Of a stretch of 64,000 nt of DNA, positions 46,844 to 54,470 are shown in pieces. Source of the DNA: Vibrio proteolyticus NBRC 13287 (GTDB lineage: Bacteria; Pseudomonadota; Gammaproteobacteria; Enterobacterales; Vibrionaceae); the NCBI RefSeq assembly GCF_000467125.1, contig NZ_BATJ01000010.1:124001-188000 (forward strand), in the 5' to 3' direction. The notes below the pieces were generated by a model, which did not search any database, had not been told where the DNA came from, and saw nothing but the letters and a program-made list of their open reading frames with translations. Each line of letters begins with the position of its first letter. The first letter of the stretch is position 1. A program made the position numbers and the translations under genes.

Positions 46844-48154
46844 TTAATCCGTGGTGAAGTACAATCCCCACGCCCTCACAAGAATATCGGGAGAGACAAC
46901 ACTGCTCCCTCCCTCAAACGTCAGGATATCTCGACTGATCCCTAACAAGTCCTTTGGTAAACAAGGAAAGAACTCAACATTATTTTCGTTATGTAGTGCC
47001 AACAACGTTGTTATGCTTAACGGTTCAACCTCAATGTCCATCGTTGTCGCCATTTCAGACCACAATTCCAGATACTCTGCTTCTTCGAGCGGGTTGAACT
47101 CAATTTTGTATCCGAGACGTCGTAGAAAAGCCGGATCGGCAATAGAGCTCGGAGAAAGGTTGGATGAGAAAGCCAGCGTCAGCGTGAACGGCACAGAAAT
47201 ATGCTGGCCATTGGGCAACGCCAGGTGATCGACGAAATATTCCATTGGCACTATCCATCGGTTGAGTAATGCCGCCACCGAAATAGACTGACGCCCCAAG
47301 TCATCAATCACCAGAATGCCATTATTAGCCATCATCTGCAGTGGTGCATTCCACACCCGATTGTGATCGCTGTGATTGACTTCCAGCATCTCCAGAGTCA
47401 ACTCACCGCCCACCTGAATGTTTGGTCGCTCGCACAGTATCCAGCGTTTGTCATAGTGCTGAGTGACTTTAACAAACACCTGAGTATGGTCATCGTCCAT
47501 CCGGCGGTGATGATGCTCAGAGAACACTTTGATGATGTTGCCGTCGGCGTACACCGCATACGGAATAAACACCGACGTATTGAGTGCATTCAGCACTCGG
47601 GCTGCAACGTAACTTTTCCCTGTCCCGGCATGGCCATAAAGCAGCATGGCACGGCCAGAGTTAATCGCAGGCCCCAGCACCTGAACCAAACGTTCAGAGC
47701 CATAGACGTCAGATAAGGCCCGCTCCACATCGGCACGGCCAATCGGCTGACGACGCAAATCCTGCGCTTGCACCACTTGCCAGTATTGTTCCATGGAAAC
47801 CGGCACCGGACCGATATAAGCATCACGACGAAACGCCAGTTCGGCTTCTGCCATCCCCAGTTCAGTTAACCCATAACGCACCTGGGCATATGAACTTTCA
47901 GATAGCGTCGTAACAGGCTGGTAGACTTCTATCCAGCTACGTTTGCGTAACTGTGCCAGAGCATCTTCGACAATATGTGAAACAACACACAACCGGTGTG
48001 ACAGTTCGATCAGATCAATTTTCGGATACGCAGAGATGTGCTTAATCACCAGGTGTTCCACCACCGCCACCGGTACACCCAACGCGGTATCATTGGTGGG
48101 AACCAAAGGTGGCTCTATCTGTGGCACCAAATGTTCAGTTAGTGACGTTCCCAT
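46844..48154 (-). CDS. AAA ATPase of the tad locus, possible N-terminal winged helix
   Basis: This 436-residue protein is not part of the canonical Aggregatibacter tad set. Walker A is GHAGTGKS at 174-181 and Walker B is ILVIDDLGRQ at 280-289, of AAA/MoxR or DnaC-like character. The N-terminal 120 residues look helical with a winged-helix-like region (IDLIELSHRLCVVSHIVEDA). I used the ATG after GGAGGGAG; an earlier ATG adds five residues but overlaps the site. It sits between tadV and rcpC, so co-operation with the machine is expected. The function is unknown. Confidence 0.82.
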   Translation of the reverse strand: MGTSLTEHLVPQIEPPLVPTNDTALGVPVAVVEHLVIKHISAYPKIDLIELSHRLCVVSHIVEDALAQLRKRSWIEVYQPVTTLSESSYAQVRYGLTELGMAEAELAFRRDAYIGPVPVSMEQYWQVVQAQDLRRQPIGRADVERALSDVYGSERLVQVLGPAINSGRAMLLYGHAGTGKSYVAARVLNALNTSVFIPYAVYADGNIIKVFSEHHHRRMDDDHTQVFVKVTQHYDKRWILCERPNIQVGGELTLEMLEVNHSDHNRVWNAPLQMMANNGILVIDDLGRQSISVAALLNRWIVPMEYFVDHLALPNGQHISVPFTLTLAFSSNLSPSSIADPAFLRRLGYKIEFNPLEEAEYLELWSEMATTMDIEVEPLSITTLLALHNENNVEFFPCLPKDLLGISRDILTFEGGSSVVSPDILVRAWGLYFTTD

Positions 48155-48216
48155 TGACACTCCCTCCATGGAGCTGCGCCAAGCAGAGACTTGGTCTCAG
48201 TGATAAGTTCTCAGCG

Positions 48217-48702
48217 CTAGTAAATATAGGACTGCAATGCCAGGCCAATAACAATGATTGGCGCAAAGGGTATAACCAGACGTGTTTTTTGGCTGCCTGG
48301 CGTGGCCTTTTGATACACATACCCGACCACATTTTGATACAGCGTGCCTCGCGACTCGGCCAGAAAAAGTGCCAAATAAAACACACCAACCATGCCCCCA
48401 GCTAACACGATCCAAATCGCTGTATCTGCCAGTTGAGATACCCCAACCCATAGCCCGACTACCGCCAGCAACTTCACATCTCCAGCCGCCATAATGCGTG
48501 TGATGTACAGCAGTAAACACACAGCAAACGCGACGAGAAAACCGCTTAGATGGTCAAGAGTCTGCCCACCCGGCTCAACGGCTATCGACATAGTGACGAC
48601 AAGCAGAAGTGTCAGTACCAGCTTGTTGGGAATTCGGTGTTTCTGAGCATCAGAAACACCGACCGCAACTAATAATGACCAAATGAGGCATTCAACTAGC
48701 AT
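48217..48702 (-). CDS. tadV: TadV, prepilin peptidase (CpaA family)
   Basis: This 161-residue aspartyl peptidase has several membrane spans and cleaves Flp, TadE and TadF prepilins. The two catalytic aspartates are D18 in SDAQKHRIPN and D75 in AAGDVKLL (the GxGD motif, here AAGD). It lacks the cytosolic methylase part of PilD, as TadV does. It lies 12 bases after flp. Confidence 0.9.
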   Translation of the reverse strand: MLVECLIWSLLVAVGVSDAQKHRIPNKLVLTLLLVVTMSIAVEPGGQTLDHLSGFLVAFAVCLLLYITRIMAAGDVKLLAVVGLWVGVSQLADTAIWIVLAGGMVGVFYLALFLAESRGTLYQNVVGYVYQKATPGSQKTRLVIPFAPIIVIGLALQSYIY

Positions 48703-48714
48703 TAGATAGTAAAC

Positions 48715-48900
48715 CTACGGTGTAGGGTTAATTCCGCTGATTTCGGAAGCCACATCCGTAAATTTGCTCGCTAAGGTATCCCAGAAGCCAATTGATAATA
48801 GTGCAGCAACAATCAATGCGGCGCCCAAAATGTACTCCAAAAGAGTGAGTCCTTCTTCATCGTTAATAAAGTTATTAACAAATGTTTTCATCGTTTCCAT
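48715..48900 (-). CDS. flp: Flp major pilin (prepilin)
   Basis: This 61-residue prepilin has the Flp motif: cleavage after Gly17 in EEGLTLLEY, with Glu22-Tyr23, giving a mature pilin of 44 residues with a hydrophobic stretch ILGAALIVAALLSIGFW. It is the promoter-proximal gene of the locus and the expected most abundant product. A site AGGGGATTAAATC precedes the ATG. Upstream is a 542-base control region shared with an AraC-type gene. Confidence 0.92.
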   Translation of the reverse strand: METMKTFVNNFINDEEGLTLLEYILGAALIVAALLSIGFWDTLASKFTDVASEISGINPTP

Positions 48901-49442
48901 GATTTAATCCCCTGTGGTTTAGCTCATAACTAGCACTATTCAATTACGGATTAGAATGATTAGCGCCGTGAGTTAAAAGTAGGACAACTTAATTTTTTTG
49001 GGTTAGGACTTTTTTGCCATTACTTTATCTTTTTATGTCATACGGAAGTGTGAGAACGAAATAAGCACACAATTAGTCACTATTAAACACATTACATAAT
49101 GGAATCTAAACCAATAAAAAACCAATAAATTAGAGTATAAAACTAAAAAACCAACAAAAATCAGGGTTAGTGACTAAGTAAAAAACCAGTTGCTCATCTA
49201 AGATCAAATCGAAAAAGTCTCAAAAACGAAACACAAATGACAAATCTATACATAAAATCATCATTTAATAGGACAGAGATCAACTTAAACACTTGGATTT
49301 AGCGTATTAATGGCGGTTTATTTACTGCACTTAACTTGCACAATTTTGCTTCTCTTCTAGTCTGAAAGCATGGAAATAAAACCTGGCTGGGTATTAAAGA
49401 TCAAGATGGCTTAAACGATTTTTTATGAAGGGAAGTCGGACA
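48901..49442. promoter_or_regulatory. AT-rich control region between flp and the AraC gene
   Basis: This 542-base gap has no convincing gene. It is very AT-rich, with many A-runs. At 49105-49165 related elements recur: AAACCAATAAA twice, then AACCAACAAAA. Phased A-tracts suggest intrinsic bending and binding by H-NS-like proteins. It should contain the flp promoter and the promoter of the divergent AraC gene. I found no clean sigma-54 element in it. Confidence 0.6.
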
Positions 49443-50159
49443 ATGGATGAATTAAAATCTGGCCATTGGTTGGGAAAATCGACCACTTTTCTACCTCAGG
49501 ATAAGGCATCAATCATTAAGCGTTATTTCAATATTATCGATAGCGGTAGTGATGTTTCTATTTTAAGTGAGCCTGCAATTACATTTTGCTTTTTTTATTA
49601 CGATCCTAATCAGAATCAAAATTTATTATTAACTGCGATCAAAATTTGCCAAAACTTGAATAAAAACTTGGTGTTAATCTACAACGGAGAAATCAATCAC
49701 GAGTTTCTGGAATTGAAAGTTGTGCTTGATCACTGTGATCTGAATTACTCCATATTTGAGAATTGGTTAATGACCCTCACTCATAGGTTGCTCAAGCAAG
49801 AGGATGTTTCTCAACAAACCCCGGTACTAAACTCCCATCCCAGTGATGAGATCATGCGGATCGTGCGTTTTATTGATTCCAACCTGAGTACCACCATCAG
49901 AGAGGAGGATGCGGCGGCCAAATGCCACTACTCTGTGACCTACTTTTCCAAACTGTTTCATAAAGTAATGGGGCAAAGTTTTCGCGACTACCTGATTGAA
50001 AAGCGGATTTCATTGGCAAAAAAGATCCTGTTGGAAGACAGAAAAGCCAAAATTGCGTTTGTCGCCTATCAATGTGGGTACCGTGATATCTCGTACTTTT
50101 CTCGCATCTTCAAGAAGCGAACTGGGGTTTCACCCGGCGTGTATCGCCAATTACATTAA
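49443..50159 (+). CDS. AraC-family regulator divergent from the tad operon
   Basis: This 238-residue protein has a C-terminal AraC/XylS DNA-binding domain (about 135-238; IAFVAYQCGYRDISYFSRIFKKRTGVSPGVYRQL). The N-terminal half alternates hydrophobic strands and helices (ITFCFFYYDP, LLLTAIKICQNLN, NLVLIYNGE) like a receiver domain but lacks a clear phospho-acceptor. An upstream ATG adds six residues; I used the ATG with AGGGAAG. Divergent to flp, it is the obvious candidate regulator of the Tad pilus. Confidence 0.85.
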   Translation: MDELKSGHWLGKSTTFLPQDKASIIKRYFNIIDSGSDVSILSEPAITFCFFYYDPNQNQNLLLTAIKICQNLNKNLVLIYNGEINHEFLELKVVLDHCDLNYSIFENWLMTLTHRLLKQEDVSQQTPVLNSHPSDEIMRIVRFIDSNLSTTIREEDAAAKCHYSVTYFSKLFHKVMGQSFRDYLIEKRISLAKKILLEDRKAKIAFVAYQCGYRDISYFSRIFKKRTGVSPGVYRQLH

Positions 50160-50284
50160 CCAGATCACTCTCTTGTCTCTAACCCGTGAATCTTGATTTC
50201 CAAAGAAAAGGCAACATGCTAATCTTAACAAGCTTTTAACATAATAATTATTAAACCAATTTGCCAATAACACGGAGTTAGAGA

Positions 50285-51970
50285 ATGATTCAGCCTAACG
50301 AGTTAAGCAAAACAACCTGCGCTCTCCCGCCCCCCAATGAAATGATTTTAAAATGGGCAGAGGAACGCCCAAATGAAGTCTATCTAAAACAGATCATTAA
50401 TCGCCAGTTTGTTGAGTACACCTATGCAGAGGTTGCCGATCAGGCACTGCGCCTGGTGACCGCCCTCAGAGAACTGGGCGTTCATCCAGGCGACAAAGTC
50501 GCCCTGGTATCAAAGAACTGTGCCGAGTGGTTTATTTGTGATCTGGCCATGATGCTGGGTGATTACATCAGCGTGCCGATCTTCCCTACGGCAGGGGCTG
50601 ACACCATTGAGTACTGCGTCACTCACAGTGAAAGTAAAGCCCTGATCGGCGGAAAACTGGACAATGCTGACGCCACTCAGCAAGTCATCGATGCCATACC
50701 AGATCTCATCAGCATTGCACTACCCTATGACTCAGCGCCTAAGTGCCAACATCAGTACAAACAGTTGCTCGCCCAGTCGCAACCCAGCTCAGAACGTCCA
50801 CAACATTACGATGATAAACTGATGTCTCTGGTGTACACCTCGGGTACGTCCGGCTTACCCAAAGGGGCCATGCTCACCTATGGCGCGTTCAGTTGGTCGG
50901 CGCAGCAGCTGATCAATCATATCGGTATCGAAGAAAACGATCGTCTGTTCTCGTATCTGCCGCTGGCGCACATTACCGAGCGTGTTTACATCTTTGGCTC
51001 GTCAATCATGGGCGGTGTCCCGACGGCTTTTCCCGAGTCGCTGGACACCTTCATTGAAGATGTAAAAATGCAGCGCCCAACCCTGTTTATCTCGGTGCCT
51101 CGTTTGTGGACCCTGTTTCAGCAACGTATTCAGGACAAACTGCCACAGAGAAAGCTCAATCTTTTGCTCAAAATTCCGTTCATCAATACCCTGATCAAGA
51201 AAAAACTTGCCGACGGTCTGGGCCTGGATCAGGCTCGTGTCCTCGGTTGTGGCTCCGCCCCGGTTTCACCCGCGCTGCTGGAATGGTATCGCAGCGTCGG
51301 CCTGAACATTACTGAGGCCTGGGGGATGACGGAATCATTTGCCTACAGCACACTTAACTATCCATTCCGCGCCGATAAAATCGGTACCGTCGGGAATGCC
51401 GGCCCCGGTATTGAACTGCGTATTGCCGCCGATGAAGAGATCATGGTGCGAGGAAAAGGGCTGTTCTCCGGATACTATAAGAACGACATCGCGACCCAGG
51501 AAGCGTTTGATGACAACGGCTGGTTACACACGGGTGACATCGGCAAAATTGACCAAGACGGCTACCTGACGATCATGGGACGTAAAAAAGACACCTTTAA
51601 AACGGCGAAGGGCAAATTTGTCTCTCCGGTCCCCATTGAGAAAAAGCTGTTTGAATACAGTCGTGTCGAAATGATGTGTTTGATTGGACTGGGGCTACCT
51701 GCGCCGATCCTTCTGGTGGTTCCGCATGATTTTCCTAACTTTGATCGTGCCCGTTATGAACGCACCACCAAAAAAGTCATCGATCGCATGAACTCAGAGT
51801 TGGAATCGCATGAACAGATCAAAGGGGTGCTCATGATCAAAGAGCCGTGGAGTATCGAAAACGGTATTCTGACCCCCACTTTGAAGATCAAACGCCACCT
51901 TCTGGAGCAGAAGTACCACGACATGGGTCAGAACTGGCCGAAAGGTCAACTGGTCGTGTGGGAAGAGTAA
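50285..51970 (+). CDS. AMP-dependent acyl-CoA synthetase/ligase
   Basis: This 561-residue enzyme of the ANL superfamily activates a carboxylic acid as an acyl-adenylate, probably a long-chain fatty acid, forming acyl-CoA. The P-loop is YTSGTSGLPKGAML near 180-195; LGCGSAPVSPALLEWY and GWLHTGDIGKIDQDGYLTIMGRKKDTFKTAKGKFVSP are the family signatures. The closest type looks like FadD15-like long-chain ligases. It starts after CACGGAG. It lies downstream of the AraC gene but is separated by 125 bases and may be independent. Confidence 0.88.
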   Translation: MIQPNELSKTTCALPPPNEMILKWAEERPNEVYLKQIINRQFVEYTYAEVADQALRLVTALRELGVHPGDKVALVSKNCAEWFICDLAMMLGDYISVPIFPTAGADTIEYCVTHSESKALIGGKLDNADATQQVIDAIPDLISIALPYDSAPKCQHQYKQLLAQSQPSSERPQHYDDKLMSLVYTSGTSGLPKGAMLTYGAFSWSAQQLINHIGIEENDRLFSYLPLAHITERVYIFGSSIMGGVPTAFPESLDTFIEDVKMQRPTLFISVPRLWTLFQQRIQDKLPQRKLNLLLKIPFINTLIKKKLADGLGLDQARVLGCGSAPVSPALLEWYRSVGLNITEAWGMTESFAYSTLNYPFRADKIGTVGNAGPGIELRIAADEEIMVRGKGLFSGYYKNDIATQEAFDDNGWLHTGDIGKIDQDGYLTIMGRKKDTFKTAKGKFVSPVPIEKKLFEYSRVEMMCLIGLGLPAPILLVVPHDFPNFDRARYERTTKKVIDRMNSELESHEQIKGVLMIKEPWSIENGILTPTLKIKRHLLEQKYHDMGQNWPKGQLVVWEE

Positions 51971-52026
51971 CGTGACCCGTCCTGATATGGGTTGACACTT
52001 TTTAGGACGTTACAACGCACAACATA

Positions 52027-52055
52027 AAAGCTGCCCTGATGAGGCAGCTTTTTTC
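52027..52055 (+). terminator. Terminator after the acyl-CoA synthetase
   Basis: AAGCTGCC (52028-52035) and GGCAGCTT (52043-52050) with a 7-base loop, followed by TTTTTT. It lies about 60 bases past the stop. Confidence 0.88.
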
Positions 52056-52105
52056 TTTCTATCTGTTCCATCTTCTCACTTTTCACCAATGTGCCCCAGC
52101 GCCAA

Positions 52106-52285
52106 TTAGAGAAAATCACTGTAGTGACGATTTGCCTGAGGTGAAGAATTTAAGCCAGTATCACGTTGTAGATGCGGATTCAGTAACGCATACTCATTCG
52201 ACGATGGCTTAGGTTCTTTATAAGTCAGGCTTTCCTTGTTCAAACTCCATATCAATTCAAAATGCCAGTTAATTGCGATCTTCAT
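52106..52285 (-). CDS. Small protein divergent from a LysR gene
   Basis: A 59-residue frame beginning MKIAINWHFELIWSLNKES, preceded by GGTGGGAAG. No clear family; the C-terminal NPHLQRDTGLNSSPQANRH only faintly recalls the DLGLS-type end of DUF1127 proteins. Its location mirrors that of the 69-residue DUF1127 gene at 53293, which also faces a LysR gene. It may be real but is short and lacks a clear homologue by eye. Confidence 0.5.
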   Translation of the reverse strand: MKIAINWHFELIWSLNKESLTYKEPKPSSNEYALLNPHLQRDTGLNSSPQANRHYSDFL

Positions 52286-52385
52286 TGCGCTTCCCACCTT
52301 TACTCTCCGCTTTTTCAACGAATTATGGTGTGGTTCCGCTAAGATAACGAACGATCATTCATGACAATCACTATAAGCACAGATT

Positions 52386-53291
52386 ATGGACAATCGACTC
52401 AGGCACCTTGCCGCGCTGCGTTATTTCGAGGCCGCAGCCCGTCACCAAAGTTACAGTAAGGCCGCTCTGGAGCTGCACATCAGCCAGGCGGCGGTCAGTC
52501 AGAAAATACGTCAACTCGAAGATGAACTGGCGTGCAAATTATTCGTTCGTCAAGGGCGTGACATGCGTCTGACCGCCAAAGGGACCACTCTCTATCAGCA
52601 AGTCAGTAATGGATTCGAACACATTCTGAATGGCCTGAACGCGATTCAGTCCGAGCCGCTGGAAGGCATGCTGACCGTGAACACCACGCCTTCTTTTGCT
52701 TCCCGTTGGCTGATGCCGAAACTCTGGAAATTCACCATGGAGCACCCACTGATCCCGATCCGGGTTTACGCCACGACGGAACACCCGGTGATAAAATACG
52801 GCGAAGTCGATGTGGCAATCCGCCAAGGGCTGACTACCGATCTCGGCACCAATCTATGTAAAGAGGTGCTGTACGAGGAAGCGGTTTATCCGTTCTGTTC
52901 CCCTGAACTGGCCGACTCGATGCAACTAACACACCCCGAGCAGCTTTTGCAATGTTGGCTTATCCACGGAGTGGATACAAAAAACTTCACCTGGAAGAAC
53001 TGGTTTCACGAAGCCGGAGTTGAAATGAGCGAAGAGAAGGTTCAATGGATGGAAGTCGGTACCTTTGATATGGGGCTCAGTGCGGTGATGGCGGGACACG
53101 GTGTGTGTCTGGGCACCGACAGTTTGGCGGGCGATTTCGTGGAACGCGGCTTACTGGTCAAGCCGTTTGACATCGGTATGTCACCTGGCGTGCGATATAC
53201 CCTGTTCCACGATCCCGGCTCCTCCCGCCGTGCCCGGATAGAGGCATTTACCGACTGGCTGCACCGTGAAGTGGCTCAGCTCAGCCGATGA
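52386..53291 (+). CDS. GcvA-like LysR-family regulator
   Basis: This 301-residue regulator belongs to the GcvA/AmpR branch of the LysR family. The helix-turn-helix lies at about 12-60 (EAAARHQSYSKAALELHISQAAVSQKIRQLEDEL), followed by a periplasmic-binding-fold effector domain. The target may be the divergent small gene at 52106-52285. A paralogue, truncated, lies 230 bases downstream. Confidence 0.9.
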   Translation: MDNRLRHLAALRYFEAAARHQSYSKAALELHISQAAVSQKIRQLEDELACKLFVRQGRDMRLTAKGTTLYQQVSNGFEHILNGLNAIQSEPLEGMLTVNTTPSFASRWLMPKLWKFTMEHPLIPIRVYATTEHPVIKYGEVDVAIRQGLTTDLGTNLCKEVLYEEAVYPFCSPELADSMQLTHPEQLLQCWLIHGVDTKNFTWKNWFHEAGVEMSEEKVQWMEVGTFDMGLSAVMAGHGVCLGTDSLAGDFVERGLLVKPFDIGMSPGVRYTLFHDPGSSRRARIEAFTDWLHREVAQLSR

Positions 53292-53292
53292 T

Positions 53293-53502
53293 TCAGTTGC
53301 GCCAGAACGGCTTACTCACTTCAGATGCCACCTGATCAGGGCTCAGTCCCAAATCATCCAACAGGTGAGGCGGCAATTCATTCAAGTGACGACGCGAACG
53401 GTAGTTGTGATGCCAACGTTTTAACTGGCAAAAGTAATTCTTAACAAAAGTACCAGTTACTTTTTTGGATTCTCTCTGGTGTGTAGTGATAACTGTGTTC
53501 AT
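53293..53502 (-). CDS. DUF1127 small protein
   Basis: This 69-residue protein ends with the DUF1127 signature: RRHLNELPPHLLDDLGLSPDQVASEV. Small Arg-rich DUF1127 proteins are linked to RNA turnover or phosphate and carbon stress in several bacteria; function here is unknown. The start is supported by the site AAGGAGG. The long open frame above it is unsupported. It faces the remnant of a LysR gene. Confidence 0.82.
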   Translation of the reverse strand: MNTVITTHQRESKKVTGTFVKNYFCQLKRWHHNYRSRRHLNELPPHLLDDLGLSPDQVASEVSKPFWRN

Positions 53503-53517
53503 ACAGCCTCCTTGTAA

Positions 53518-54360
53518 GAAGCGTTGTTTGTGACCGCCGCAGCGGTCAGTCAGCAGATCCGCCAGTTGGAAGATTGGTTGGGGGTTGAGCTGTTCATCAG
53601 GCAACACCGGCGTGTCAAACTCACCGCGGAAGGCGGCATTTTGTATCAGCAGACTAAGCGTGGTTTCGATCACATTCAGGACGGCGTGCGTCAGGTCAAC
53701 CAGGATCCCAACCCGAACCAACTCTCGATTTCAACCCTGCCATCGTTTGCCCAACATTGGCTGGTGCCCCGTATTGGTCAGTTCCGCCAGCAACATCCAG
53801 AGTTGGCGATGTTGATTGAGCCGCGCAATGAACTGATCAATTTTCAGGACTCGAATGTCGACATCTGTATTCGTTATGGCCGCGGCCACTATCCGAATCT
53901 GGAATCGCGCCTGTTCATGGACGAAGTGCTCTACCCGGTGTGCCATCCACTCTACCAACAGCAGCACAACATCTATCAGCTTGACGACCTGCACCGTGCC
54001 GAACTGATTGAAGATACCTGGCCGGACATTAATTGGGACGTATGGCTGAAAAACATTGGTCAGTTACCCAAACCGACCATACAGTACCATGGCTCACAGT
54101 TCGTTCTGGAAGGCGCGCTGGCCGTTCAGGGGGTCGCCCTGACCAAACACAGTCTGGCGTTTCGTTATATTCAGGAAGGCAAACTGGTTCGGATCGGTGA
54201 TATTGCCCTGAGGCCAGAATACCAATATTATTTGTGTGCTCCTGCAGGCTATTTCCGGCGTCCTAAAATCGCCCTGTTCTGTGAGTGGATTGAGGAGCAA
54301 GCGGCACAATTTCAATGTGAAGCTCAGTATAATCTGACGGTGATTGAAGCCAAATACTAA
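53518..54360 (+). pseudogene. GcvA-like LysR regulator lacking its N-terminus
   Basis: About 278 codons encode the second half of the helix-turn-helix and the full effector domain: FVTAAAVSQQIRQLEDWLGVELFIRQHRRVKLT and on. Homology to LysR begins in-frame exactly after the stop TAA at 53515, and the first 30 or so residues (first helices) are missing. No ATG or ribosome site is available, only a TTG at 53524. Nothing resembling the missing part occurs in the other frames upstream, which is the DUF1127 gene. This looks like a deletion or rearrangement product. Confidence 0.7.
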
Positions 54361-54406
54361 CGTGGTATCCACACCATCTGAGCAGAACTGCACAAGACAA
54401 CAGAAA

Positions 54407-54444
54407 TAAAAAAGCCCCGTAAGCTTTCACTTACGGGGCTTTTG
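54407..54444 (-). terminator. EF-G2 terminator
   Basis: AAAAGCCCCGTAAG (54410-54423) and CTTACGGGGCTTTT (54430-54443) form a 14-bp stem with a 6-base loop. A-run and T-run flank it, so both converging genes could stop here. Confidence 0.92.
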
Positions 54445-54470
54445 TCAATCGCTTAACTTAACCCAAAGAA

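Noticed and set aside
49336..49353. Possible sigma-54 promoter (TTGCACAATTTTGCT) near the AraC gene
   Set aside because: Only one G at -24 and one base short between the two elements; no enhancer-like pair.
51106..51315. Short frame inside the acyl-CoA synthetase gene
   Set aside because: Shadow frame on the same strand inside a confident gene.
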